From an uncultured Verrucomicrobiota bacterium (GTDB lineage: Bacteria > Verrucomicrobiota > Kiritimatiellia > Kiritimatiellales > Tichowtungiaceae), in NCBI GenBank assembly GCA_903831085.1, contig CAIKWE010000017.1:1-48833 (forward strand): DNA of 48,833 bases, read 5' to 3'. The notes under the pieces were generated by a model. That model made no database searches and had not been told where the DNA came from. It worked only from the letters and a program-made list of their open reading frames with translations. Below, one piece after another: positions 25,007 to 33,504 of the stretch; the first letter of the stretch is position 1, and each line of letters begins with the position of its first letter. The position numbers and the translations under genes are program-made.

Positions 25007-28000
25007 TGGTGTTCTCCTCATCACATACGGTGCATTTTCCGTAGTCGCAGCGCAGACAGCGGCGGGCCTGACGAACCGCTTCGGCTTCGTTCCACGACTG
25101 CTCCACTTCATCAAAGTTACTGCGCCGTTTATCGACCGGCATCATCCGCAGTTTTTCCCGCGGATACGGCACCGGCTCAGAATCAGGATCGTAGTCTGTT
25201 GTATTTTTCTGTTCAGCGCGCCAGAAGGCATGCTTTTCACCACTCAAAAGTTGATCAATACCAACCGCTGCGCGCTCTCCGTCGCCGATGGCATGCACCA
25301 CCGACATTGGACCGGTGACAGAGTCTCCGCCGGCAAATACTCCTTCGAGCGAAGTTTTTCCAGTCACTGGATCGGCTTTGATCCAACCGCGTTCGTCAAG
25401 CGCCAGCGCACCGCCGAAGACGGAACCATCTAGTGTCTGGCCGACCGCCATAATGACCTGATCCGCGGCGACGATGAAACTTTCGTCCTGATCCGCCTCG
25501 GGCCGTCTGCGCCCCGAACGGTCAAACTCACCCAGACGCATGTGAAGACATTTCACGCCGGTCACCTTGCCTTTGGCGGCTACGATTTGTTCCGGTGCCG
25601 TCAGCGATTCGATTTTCACGCCCTCCTGCAGAGCTTCTTCAATCTCTTCAGCATAAGCGGGCATTTCTTCGCGTGTGCGGCGGTAAAGCACCGTCACCGA
25701 ATCCGCACCGAGGCGGATGGCGGTACGCGCGGCATCAATGGCGGCGTTGCCGCCGCCGATCACGACCACTTTTTTGCCAACCGGCACCGAACCGCGGATG
25801 TTGTATTCGCGCAGGAAAGCCATTGCATCCGCTACGCCCTTGGCATCGCAGCCGGGCAGATCCACGCGAATACCGTCCGGCGCGCCGATAGCGACAAAGA
25901 TTGCTTCGTATCCTTCGTCTTTCAGACTTTGGACGGTTAAATCTTTTCCGAGCGCCTGGCCGGTTTTAATTTTGACGCCCATGTTTTCGACCAGACGAAT
26001 TTCGCGGGCGAGTGTTTCTCGCGGCAGGCGGTAGGCCGGAATGGCCTGCACCAGCATACCGCCGGGGCGGGCTTCTTTTTCGAAAACGACCGGTTTGTAG
26101 CCGAGACGTGCGAGGAAAAAGGCGCACGATATCCCGGCGGGGCCGCCGCCGATGATCGCGATTTTCTTTTTCGCGTTTTCAGCGTTCGCGCGACTTTCCG
26201 GAACCTGCATCTCTTTTTCCTGATCCACCATGAAGCGTTTAACGCCACGGATGGAGACGGAGTTGTCGAGCGAGGAACGGCGGCATTTGTCTTCGCAGGT
26301 GTGGAAACAAACTCGCGCACAGACGCTGGCGAACGGATTGCGACTGCGGTGCAACTTGAGCGCTTCGTCGTAGCGTTTTTCACCGACCAGCGACACGAAG
26401 CCCGGAATATCCACACCGGCCGGACAGGCGCTCTGGCACGGCGCACGCACCAGCGAAGCGCAGACGCCCGCGCGGCAGTGGCGGTCGCGGATATGCTCAA
26501 CGTATTCTTCGCGGAAGTGGCGGATGGTCGAGAGCACCGGATTGGGCGCGGTCTGTCCCAGTCCGCAGAGCGAACCCTGTTTGATGAATTCGCCGAGTTC
26601 AATCAGACGGTCGATGTCTTCCATGCGCCCCTGCCCGTCGCAAATGCGGGTGAGAATTTCGAGCATGCGCTTGGTGCCAACGCGGCACGGTACGCATTTG
26701 CCGCAGGATTCTTCCTGCACAAATTCGATAAAGAAGCGGGCGACGTCCACCATACAGGCGTCGTCATCCATGACGATCAGTCCGCCCGATCCCATGATGG
26801 CGCCAAGTTCGCTGAGCGATTCGTAGTCGAGCGGAACATTCAAATGCTGACGCGGAATACAGCCGCCGGACGGACCGCCGAGCTGAGCGGCTTTGAACGG
26901 CTTGTTATTCACAATGCCGCCGCCGATGTCATAAATCAGTTCGCCAAGCGGCGTACCGACCGGCACTTCGACCAGTCCGGTGTTGCGCACCGCGCCGGCC
27001 AGCGCGAAAACTTTGGTGCCTTTGCTTCTCTCGGTGCCAAATGAGGCGTACCACGCTGCGCCCTTGCTGATGATAGCCGGTACGTTGGCAAAAGTTTCGA
27101 CGTTATTCAAAACCGTGGGCTTGCCCCACAGCCCCTTCTGCGCCGGAAAAGGCGGACGAGGGCGCGGCTCGCCGCGTTTACCTTCGATGGAAGCCATCAG
27201 CGCGGTTTCTTCGCCGCAAACGAAAGCGCCGGAGCCCATGCGGATTTCCAGATTAAAGGTGAAGCCTGAACCGAGAATGTTGTTTCCGAGCAGGCCATGA
27301 GCGTTAGCATCGTCAATCGCCTTTTGCAGGCGGGCAACGGCCAGCGGATATTCGGCGCGCACATAAACGTAGCCCTGCGATGCGCCGATGGCGTAAGCGC
27401 CGATGATCATCCCTTCGATCAGACTATGAGGATCGCCTTCCAAAACGCTGCGATCCATGTAAGCGCCGGGATCGCCTTCGTCGGCGTTGCACAGCATGTA
27501 GCGTTGATCGGCGGAAGTTTGGCGGGTGAAATTCCATTTCATCCAGGTCGGGAAGCCCGCGCCGCCGCGGCCGCGCAGTCCGGAACCTTTCATCTCGTTA
27601 ATCACATCGTCGGCGGTCATGCCGTCGAGGACTTTGCCGAGAGCCTGATAGACACCGACCTTGAGCGCCTCGTCGATGCTTTCGGGATCAATCCGTCCGC
27701 AGTTGCGTAGGACAATTTTGGTCTGCTTCTTGAAGAAATCGATGTCGTCAATACAGGCGACCGCTTTCCCGCCTTTGGCGTCGCGGGCGACCAGCCGGTC
27801 GATCACTTTTCCGCCGACAGCGTGCGTTTTTATGATTTCGGCGACATCTTCGGGTTTGACGCGCTGATAGAAAGTCATGTCGTCAACCATCAGCATGACC
27901 GGCCCTTCGACGCAAAGTCCCATGCAACCGACCGCAGTCACATTGACTTTGCCGGCCAGCTTTTTCTTGAGCACTTCGTCGCGCAGCGCGGTGATGACTT

Positions 28001-28136
28001 TGTCGGAACCGGAGGCGAGACAGCCGCCGCCGGCACAAACCAGAATCTGCTTCACGCCTTTGGGCGCAGTGTGCTCCTGCGGAATTTTGAGCAGTTCCTT
28101 TACAGAGGAAATTGCTTTTTTGGCAGAGGCGATCAT
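24999..28136 (-). CDS. HydB/NuoF fused to a GltD/NfnB-like FAD oxidoreductase
   Basis: 1045 aa. Residues 1-105 form a thioredoxin-like 2Fe-2S domain (CAGGGC, CMGLC). About 105-560 is the NuoF/HydB flavoprotein with GRGGAGFPTWMKW, CNADEGDPGAYMDRS, the NAD/FMN sites and the N3-type cluster motif SCGKCVPCR. Here ordinary HydB continues into two ferredoxin-type clusters; instead this protein continues into a glutamate-synthase-small-subunit/NfnB-like domain. That part has N-terminal cysteine clusters (APCQSACPAG, CARVCFHTCEDKC), an FAD loop IAIIGGGPAGISCAFFLA near 660 and a second dinucleotide loop VVVIGGGNAAIDAARTA near 790. The fusion predicts a hydrogenase with two pyridine-nucleotide sites. 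Ribosome site AAGGAGG. Confidence 0.92.
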   Translation of the reverse strand: MIASAKKAISSVKELLKIPQEHTAPKGVKQILVCAGGGCLASGSDKVITALRDEVLKKKLAGKVNVTAVGCMGLCVEGPVMLMVDDMTFYQRVKPEDVAEIIKTHAVGGKVIDRLVARDAKGGKAVACIDDIDFFKKQTKIVLRNCGRIDPESIDEALKVGVYQALGKVLDGMTADDVINEMKGSGLRGRGGAGFPTWMKWNFTRQTSADQRYMLCNADEGDPGAYMDRSVLEGDPHSLIEGMIIGAYAIGASQGYVYVRAEYPLAVARLQKAIDDANAHGLLGNNILGSGFTFNLEIRMGSGAFVCGEETALMASIEGKRGEPRPRPPFPAQKGLWGKPTVLNNVETFANVPAIISKGAAWYASFGTERSKGTKVFALAGAVRNTGLVEVPVGTPLGELIYDIGGGIVNNKPFKAAQLGGPSGGCIPRQHLNVPLDYESLSELGAIMGSGGLIVMDDDACMVDVARFFIEFVQEESCGKCVPCRVGTKRMLEILTRICDGQGRMEDIDRLIELGEFIKQGSLCGLGQTAPNPVLSTIRHFREEYVEHIRDRHCRAGVCASLVRAPCQSACPAGVDIPGFVSLVGEKRYDEALKLHRSRNPFASVCARVCFHTCEDKCRRSSLDNSVSIRGVKRFMVDQEKEMQVPESRANAENAKKKIAIIGGGPAGISCAFFLARLGYKPVVFEKEARPGGMLVQAIPAYRLPRETLAREIRLVENMGVKIKTGQALGKDLTVQSLKDEGYEAIFVAIGAPDGIRVDLPGCDAKGVADAMAFLREYNIRGSVPVGKKVVVIGGGNAAIDAARTAIRLGADSVTVLYRRTREEMPAYAEEIEEALQEGVKIESLTAPEQIVAAKGKVTGVKCLHMRLGEFDRSGRRRPEADQDESFIVAADQVIMAVGQTLDGSVFGGALALDERGWIKADPVTGKTSLEGVFAGGDSVTGPMSVVHAIGDGERAAVGIDQLLSGEKHAFWRAEQKNTTDYDPDSEPVPYPREKLRMMPVDKRRSNFDEVEQSWNEAEAVRQARRCLRCDYGKCTVCDEENTNV

Positions 28137-28660
28137 TGGGTGCCTCCTTTCTCAGCGGAGGCGTAGGCCTTGAGCAATTCGCCGACTTTCGATGGTTTCA
28201 CCCGCTGGTGAACGTCGTCGTTGACCATAATGACAGGTGCGAGACCGCAGGCACCGAAGCAGCGGCCGACATCGAGCGAAAAGAGCCGATCTTCAGTGGT
28301 TTCGCCGACGTCAATACCGAGCTGTTTTTTAAGCGCGGAGAGAACCTCTTTGCCGCCGCGCACATAGCAGGCGGTGCCGAGACAAGCGCGTACGACGTAC
28401 TTGCCGCGCGGCACGGTGGAGAAAAAAGAATAAAAGCTGACCACGCCCGCCACTTCGCTATAGGGTTTGTCGAAAGCGGCGCTGATTTTTTTCAGCACGC
28501 CCTCTGAGAGGTATCCGAACCGACCTTGAGCAATCTGCAACGCAGGAATCAATCCGCCCGGCTTATCAACATACTCCTCGATCAGTTCATCGAGCTGCGA
28601 AAGCATTTCCTGCTCGGTGAGCCCTTCTGAACAGACACAACAGGTCGCGTTCTCCGCCAT
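28133..28660 (-). CDS. hydC: HydC/NuoE-like 2Fe-2S subunit (operon 1)
   Basis: 175 aa from ATG 28660, with ACGGAGG upstream. Thioredoxin-like NuoE fold with the 2Fe-2S ligands CLGTACYV and CFGACGLAP, four Cys in the usual C-x4-C...C-x3-C spacing. Takes part in electron transfer between NuoF/HydB and the rest of the complex. First gene of operon 1, overlapping the fused hydB gene by ATGA. The 149 bp upstream hold one Rex-like half-site TTGTGAA (28759-28765), but no full operator. Confidence 0.92.
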   Translation of the reverse strand: MAENATCCVCSEGLTEQEMLSQLDELIEEYVDKPGGLIPALQIAQGRFGYLSEGVLKKISAAFDKPYSEVAGVVSFYSFFSTVPRGKYVVRACLGTACYVRGGKEVLSALKKQLGIDVGETTEDRLFSLDVGRCFGACGLAPVIMVNDDVHQRVKPSKVGELLKAYASAEKGGTQ

Positions 28661-28809
28661 CAGACACCTCCGTTTTGCAAAATGGGTACCAAAGTGAGCG
28701 GGCAGTATACACCGGAAAGGCACACGACTAAAGTCGAAACCTGTCAAACCAGAGAGATTTGTGAAACTGAAGGGTTGGAGCGGACGGAGTTTCGTATAGA
28801 CTGCCTTTT

Positions 28810-29649
28810 ATGAAAACGATCGGAGCCCATGTCAGCGCAGGAGGCGGAGTGGAAAACGCGCCGCTGAATGCCAAAACGATCGGTGCAAATGCTTTTGCGC
28901 TGTTTACCAAAAATCAGAAACAATGGGCTGCCGCCCCGCTTTCCAAAGAAAGTATACGGGCCTTTGAACAAAACTGTTCCGGAACATTTTCTGCCGCGCA
29001 GATTCTGCCGCACGACAGCTACCTCATTAACCTCGGCCACCCCGAAACCGAAGGGCTGGAAAAATCGCGCGCCGCGTTTATTGACGAAATGCGGCGTTGC
29101 GAACAGCTCGGCCTCGACCGGCTGAATTTTCATCCGGGAAGCCACCTGAATAAATGTTCGGAAAAGGAATGTGTCGCGCTCATCGCCGAATCCATCAACC
29201 TCGCCCTTTCCAAAACCAAAGGTGTCATCGCCGTGATTGAAAACACCGCTGGACAAGGCACCAACATGGGTTACCGCTTCGAACAGCTTGCTGAAATAAT
29301 TGCGCAGGTGAAAGATAAGAACCGCGTCGGCGTCTGCATTGACACCTGCCACACTTTCGCCGCGGGCTATGACCTGCGCACAGAGAAGGCATTCAGCACG
29401 ACATTCGAAGAGTTCGGAAAAGTGGTCGGCTTCCAATACTTGAAAGGAATGCACATCAATGATTCCAAAAAGGATCTCGGCACAAAAGTGGACCGCCACG
29501 AATGTCTCGGTAAGGGTTTCATCGGCATGGATTGTTTTAAATTCCTGATGGCGGATGAACGGTTTAATGGCATTCCGCTGATTCTGGAAACACCCGATCC
29601 GTCCATCTGGGCCGATGAAATCAAACTGCTGAGCAGTTTCGAAAAATAA
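28810..29649 (+). CDS. nfo: Endonuclease IV (AP endonuclease)
   Basis: 279 aa, usual length. Zinc TIM-barrel enzyme cleaving 5' of abasic sites. [13 protein letters not shown] opens the protein; metal ligands appear in [59 protein letters not shown] and LILETP. No Shine-Dalgarno sequence; a TATAGA box lies 9 nt before the ATG, so a very short leader is possible. Diverges from hydrogenase operon 1. FQYLK is encoded at a one-mismatch palindrome (29431-29445). Confidence 0.96.
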   Translation: MKTIGAHVSAGGGVENAPLNAKTIGANAFALFTKNQKQWAAAPLSKESIRAFEQNCSGTFSAAQILPHDSYLINLGHPETEGLEKSRAAFIDEMRRCEQLGLDRLNFHPGSHLNKCSEKECVALIAESINLALSKTKGVIAVIENTAGQGTNMGYRFEQLAEIIAQVKDKNRVGVCIDTCHTFAAGYDLRTEKAFSTTFEEFGKVVGFQYLKGMHINDSKKDLGTKVDRHECLGKGFIGMDCFKFLMADERFNGIPLILETPDPSIWADEIKLLSSFEK

Positions 29650-29650
29650 T

Positions 29651-29665
29651 TTCCAATATTCGGAA
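29651..29665. repeat. Iterated palindrome, one mismatch, intergenic
   Basis: TTCCAATATTCGGAA, identical to 8860-8874. It fills the 19-bp gap between the convergent nfo and PHP genes. Confidence 0.65.
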
Positions 29666-29668
29666 ACT

Positions 29669-30370
29669 TTATTCCGTGATCAGACGGCGCAAAGCGGCAC
29701 GTAATGCCGGAACGGTGAAGGCTTCGGTTTCGATTTCCGTGAAGCGTCGGCCGATGTGATCCGGATGATGAGAATCAGAAAAGCGGACGACCGGCCAGCG
29801 GCGCGCGATTTCAGGATCAATCGTCCCTACTACCTCGACGGCATCGTACGGCAGATCCGGCAGAAATCCGAAATATCCGATCGCGCCGCTCATGGGGCGG
29901 TCTATATGCGACGGAATACAAAGCGCTCCGGCCCTGAGCGCCATTGGAACCAGATCAGAAAAAGAAATATCCGTGCCGATATTTAGGTGTTTTTCAGCAA
30001 AGTGGGTCACTTCACCGTCAACGGTGACAATCGGCTGAGGACCGAAGCGTTCCATGTCGTTGGGCTGATCCGGCAGATGGCTGTAAATCATCCGTCCGAA
30101 ATCGAGTGCGCGGTTCAAATCGTCAAAAAGACAGAGAACATGGATTTGTTCGGCAGTGGACGCTTCCAGTCCGTAAAGGCAGGCCATACCGGCCTCTGCG
30201 CAGGCCTGCTGAAATGCGGGCAGATTTTCGACACAGCTGTGGTCGGTGAGCGCGATGCAGTCGATCCCGGCGGCTTTAGCCCGCGCAACAATCATTCGCG
30301 GCAACATTTCGGGCGAGGCGCACGGCGAGAGGCAGGAGTGAATGTGGAAATCAATGCGCGACTTTTTCAT
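29669..30370 (-). CDS. PHP-domain metal-dependent phosphoesterase
   Basis: 233 aa. The PHP motifs FHIHSCLSP, ALTDHS, GLEAS and SDSHHPDHIG supply the multinuclear metal site. The family includes DNA polymerase-associated and trpH-like nucleotidases (3',5'-bisphosphate or small-molecule phosphatases). The gene overlaps the rex stop by ATGA and is thus co-transcribed with the redox regulator, which is a recurrent pairing in anaerobes. Substrate not established. Confidence 0.85.
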   Translation of the reverse strand: MKKSRIDFHIHSCLSPCASPEMLPRMIVARAKAAGIDCIALTDHSCVENLPAFQQACAEAGMACLYGLEASTAEQIHVLCLFDDLNRALDFGRMIYSHLPDQPNDMERFGPQPIVTVDGEVTHFAEKHLNIGTDISFSDLVPMALRAGALCIPSHIDRPMSGAIGYFGFLPDLPYDAVEVVGTIDPEIARRWPVVRFSDSHHPDHIGRRFTEIETEAFTVPALRAALRRLITE

Positions 30371-31014
30371 TTGGGTTCGCGGGCGGAAGATTCCGAACTT
30401 TCAGAGGAATGGATCTGGTAGAAAATGTTCTCGATCTCCTGCTCGACGTTAATGTTCTGAACGATGAGAGTTTCAGAACTGCGCAGAGAAAGCGGAGCGA
30501 AGTTAATGATGCCTTTGATGCTGGTCTTTTTGAGGGAATCAATAATGGATTGCGCCGAGGATTCGGGCACCGTCAGCACCGCCACCTGAATACCTTTTTC
30601 AGCAATAAAATCTTTGATCTTACTGATGTGAAAAACCGGAATGGGCGCGGTTTCGTCCAGAATGGCCGGATCGCTGTCGAATCCGGCAGCCACACGAATT
30701 CCAACCCTTGGAAAACCATTATAGTTCATGAGCGCACGACCCATTTTTCCACAGCCGATGATAATGATTTTCTGTTTACGGTCTTTGCCGAGGACGATGT
30801 TAAGCCGGCTGATGAGTTCTTCAATCTGATAACCACCGCGTTTGTTCCCGGTGAGTCCGAATATGGAGAAGTCCTTGCGCACCAGTGAAGGCGAAACACC
30901 GACCGCATCAGCCATGTTGTCGGAAAAGACCCGAACAAAGCCGAGCTCTTTCATTTTCTGCATGACGTCACGGTATTTGAGAAGACGGTCAATAACGGCA
31001 GGTTGGGTTTTCAT
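30367..31014 (-). CDS. rex: Redox-sensing transcriptional repressor Rex
   Basis: 215 aa. N-terminal winged helix (RLLKYRDVMQKMKELG, VSPSLVRKDFSIFG) and C-terminal Rossmann domain with IIGCGKMGRAL. Rex dimers bind DNA when NADH is low and release at high NADH/NAD+, controlling fermentation and hydrogenase genes in many anaerobes. Divergent from hydrogenase operon 2; the shared 164-bp region is AT-rich and has only half-sites (TTGTTAT 31027-31033, TATAACAA 31111-31118). AAGGACAG precedes the ATG. Contains a perfect iterated palindrome (30699) encoding FPRVG. Confidence 0.94.
   Translation of the reverse strand: MKTQPAVIDRLLKYRDVMQKMKELGFVRVFSDNMADAVGVSPSLVRKDFSIFGLTGNKRGGYQIEELISRLNIVLGKDRKQKIIIIGCGKMGRALMNYNGFPRVGIRVAAGFDSDPAILDETAPIPVFHISKIKDFIAEKGIQVAVLTVPESSAQSIIDSLKKTSIKGIINFAPLSLRSSETLIVQNINVEQEIENIFYQIHSSESSESSAREPK
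30699..30713. repeat. Iterated palindrome, copy 8
   Basis: Perfect copy TTCCAACCCTTGGAA inside rex; frame 2 on the coding (minus) strand, F-P-R-V-G. Confidence 0.88.
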
Positions 31015-31178
31015 AAACTGTCCTTTTTGTTATCTTAGTGACGTATTCGTACATTAACTGCGCTTTTAACGTCAATATTATTATCGATATTCAATTTAAA
31101 ATAACTTTTCTATAACAATTTTAGTTGTACCATTTCTTGAAGTGAGTACGATTCTGCGCTTAATTTTTGGAGAAACCC

Positions 31179-31652
31179 ATGTCAAAGAACAAACTGCCGG
31201 ACGAACTGCTCCGCTTTATTGATGAGTGGAAAGATAAACGGGGTAACCTGATTATGGTGCTGCACCAAGTGCAGGAGCACTTCGGCTACATCCCGCGTGA
31301 AGTCGCCTTCGAGGTGGCCGATCTGCTGAATGTGCCGGTCGCTAAAATCTACGGAGTGATCACCTTCTATCATCTTTTCAAACTCACGAAACCCGGCCGC
31401 AACCGGATCGCGGTTTGCATGGGCACAGCCTGCTACCTCAAAGGCGGCGAAGATATTATTCTCGAACTGGAACGCCTTCTAGGTGTCGGCATCAACACGG
31501 TGACGCCGGACGGCGAGTTTTCCATGGAAGCGGTCCGCTGCATCGGCTGCTGCGGTCTGGCTCCCGTCATGACAATTAACGGCGAAGTGTACGGCAACGT
31601 AAAAAAAGCCGAACTGACGAAAATTCTGAAAAAAGTCAAAGGTGGTAAATAA
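31179..31652 (+). CDS. hydC: HydC/NuoE-like 2Fe-2S subunit (operon 2)
   Basis: 157 aa. NuoE fold with CMGTACYLKGG and CIGCCGLAP as 2Fe-2S ligands. Start set at ATG 31179, behind TTTTTGGAGAAACCC; the same leader is repeated almost exactly before hydA at 33505. First gene of hydrogenase operon 2, divergent from rex. Two base pairs separate it from hydB. Confidence 0.93.
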   Translation: MSKNKLPDELLRFIDEWKDKRGNLIMVLHQVQEHFGYIPREVAFEVADLLNVPVAKIYGVITFYHLFKLTKPGRNRIAVCMGTACYLKGGEDIILELERLLGVGINTVTPDGEFSMEAVRCIGCCGLAPVMTINGEVYGNVKKAELTKILKKVKGGK

Positions 31653-31654
31653 CC

Positions 31655-33490
31655 ATGAAATTTACACGCGACACATTGAAAACGCACCGCGACAGCCTCC
31701 GCGTCGTTAAAGCGCGCACAACGGTTCTCGTCGGAATGGGAACCTGCGGGATCGCCGCCGGCGCCAAAGCCGCCTTCCAGACATTGGAAAAAGCGATCGC
31801 GGATAAAGGACTCCAAGACGTTGTGCTCAAACGAACAGGATGTCTCGGCCTCTGTTTCGCCGAGCCGACGGTGGAAGTGAAAAACGCGAACGGCACTTCG
31901 ACGGTTTACGGCAATGTGGACGCCGCATTTGCTGAACGCATCGTCACGGAACATCTGGCCACCGGCACACCGCTTACAGAAAATGTTTATGAGCAGCCTG
32001 CCGCCGACCTCTTCGACGAAGACGCCGCGCCGCTCAAGCAGATGCGCATCGCTTTACGTAACTGCGCGATCATCAACCCGGAGATGATTGACGAATACAT
32101 CGCCCGTGACGGTTACGCCGCGCTCGAGAAAGCTCTTTTTGAAATGACACCCGATGAAGTCGTCAAGGAAGTAACCGATTCCGGTCTGCGCGGCCGCGGC
32201 GGCGCCGGCTTCCCGACCGGACGAAAATGGATGTTCACAAAAAACACGCCTGCCGATCAGAAATATATCGTCTGTAACGCTGACGAAGGCGACCCCGGTG
32301 CCTACATGGATCGCTCGGTTCTTGAAGGCGACCCCCACTCCGTTCTCGAAGCCATGGCGGTCGCCGGCTACACGGTGGGCGCGAATCAAGGTTTCATTTA
32401 TATCCGCGCGGAATATCCGCTGGCGATCGACCGCCTGAATCTGGCAATAAAGCAGGCTAAGGAATGCGGCCTGCTCGGCGAAAAAATTCTCGGCACGGAT
32501 TTCTCTTTCGACATCGAATTGCGCCTCGGTGCCGGCGCGTTTGTCTGCGGTGAAGAAACGGCCTTGCTCGCATCCATTGAAGGAAACCGCGGCATGCCGG
32601 TTCCGCGTCCGCCCTTCCCCGCCGTCAAAGGCCTGTGGGGCAAACCGACCGTGATTAATAACGTCGAAACCTACGCCACGATTCCGATGATTCTCCTCAA
32701 AGGTAGCAAATGGTTCAACAGCATCGGCACCGCAACATCCAAAGGCACCAAGGTGTTCGCCGTCACCGGAAAAATTAAGAACTCCGGTCTGATCGAAGTT
32801 CCAATGGGTATCACGCTGCGCGAAATCATCTACAACATCTGCGGCGGCATCGCCAGCGGCAAGAAATTCAAGGCCGCGCAGACCGGCGGTCCGTCCGGCG
32901 GTTGTATCACCGCCGCGTTCCTGGACACCCCGATTGATTACGAAAGCCTTCAGTCCATTGGCTCCATGATGGGATCCGGCGGGATGATCATCATGGACGA
33001 AGACGACTGCATGGTCGATGTCACCAAATTCTACCTTGAATTCACGGTGGATGAATCGTGCGGCAAATGCGCCCCCTGCCGGATCGGCGGGCGCACCTGC
33101 TACAATATTCTCGACCGAATCAGCAAAGGTAAAGGTCAACCGGACGATCTTCAGAAACTGAAGGACATCGGCCATGCCATGCGCAAAGCCTCGCTCTGCG
33201 GACTCGGCCAGACCGCGCCGAACCCGTTCATGTCGACCATGAAATATTTTGAAGAGGAATACCGCGCGCATATCGAAGACAAAAAGTGTCCGGCGGGTAA
33301 ATGCAAGGACCTGCTCACTTACACCATTGATGAAGCGAAGTGCGTCGGTTGCACCGCCTGTGCGCGGCGCTGCCCGGTCTCCTGTATCAGCGGTCAGGTT
33401 AAGAAACTGCACGTCATTGATCAGTCGAAATGCATCAAGTGCGGCCAGTGCTATGAGGCCTGCAAATTTGATGCCGTCAAAAAAGGATAA
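31655..33490 (+). CDS. hydB: HydB/NuoF-like NADH-oxidising subunit (operon 2)
   Basis: 611 aa with the full usual HydB layout. An N-terminal thioredoxin-like 2Fe-2S domain (GTCGIAAGAK, TGCLGLCFAEP) is followed by the NuoF core (GRGGAGFPTGRKW, CNADEGDPGAYMDRS, SCGKCAPCR) and two C-terminal 4Fe-4S ferredoxin motifs (CVGCTACARRC, CIKCGQCYEAC). This contrasts with the operon 1 protein, where the ferredoxin tail is replaced by a flavoprotein. Residues near 40 contain FQTLEK from a perfect iterated palindrome at 31775. Expected to exchange electrons among NADH, ferredoxin and HydA. Confidence 0.95.
   Translation: MKFTRDTLKTHRDSLRVVKARTTVLVGMGTCGIAAGAKAAFQTLEKAIADKGLQDVVLKRTGCLGLCFAEPTVEVKNANGTSTVYGNVDAAFAERIVTEHLATGTPLTENVYEQPAADLFDEDAAPLKQMRIALRNCAIINPEMIDEYIARDGYAALEKALFEMTPDEVVKEVTDSGLRGRGGAGFPTGRKWMFTKNTPADQKYIVCNADEGDPGAYMDRSVLEGDPHSVLEAMAVAGYTVGANQGFIYIRAEYPLAIDRLNLAIKQAKECGLLGEKILGTDFSFDIELRLGAGAFVCGEETALLASIEGNRGMPVPRPPFPAVKGLWGKPTVINNVETYATIPMILLKGSKWFNSIGTATSKGTKVFAVTGKIKNSGLIEVPMGITLREIIYNICGGIASGKKFKAAQTGGPSGGCITAAFLDTPIDYESLQSIGSMMGSGGMIIMDEDDCMVDVTKFYLEFTVDESCGKCAPCRIGGRTCYNILDRISKGKGQPDDLQKLKDIGHAMRKASLCGLGQTAPNPFMSTMKYFEEEYRAHIEDKKCPAGKCKDLLTYTIDEAKCVGCTACARRCPVSCISGQVKKLHVIDQSKCIKCGQCYEACKFDAVKKG
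31775..31789. repeat. Iterated palindrome, copy 9
   Basis: Perfect copy TTCCAGACATTGGAA in hydB of operon 2, read as F-Q-T-L-E. The same 15-mer occurs at 45524 in ribH. Confidence 0.9.
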
Positions 33491-33504
33491 TTTTGGAGAA
33501 GCCC

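Noticed and set aside
25358-25372. TTCCAGTCACTGGAT as a family member
   Set aside because: Only weakly accepted as a one-mismatch site: it encodes the conserved DPVTGKTS of GltD-like proteins and may be chance, so it is not listed as a feature.
25351-27044. Long open frames antisense to the hydrogenase genes
   Set aside because: They mirror GC-rich codon use of the real genes, have no ribosome sites and encode no recognisable domain.
28661-28809. Rex operator for hydrogenase operon 1
   Set aside because: Only a single half-site TTGTGAA is present; no TTGTGAA-N4-TTCACAA palindrome was found.
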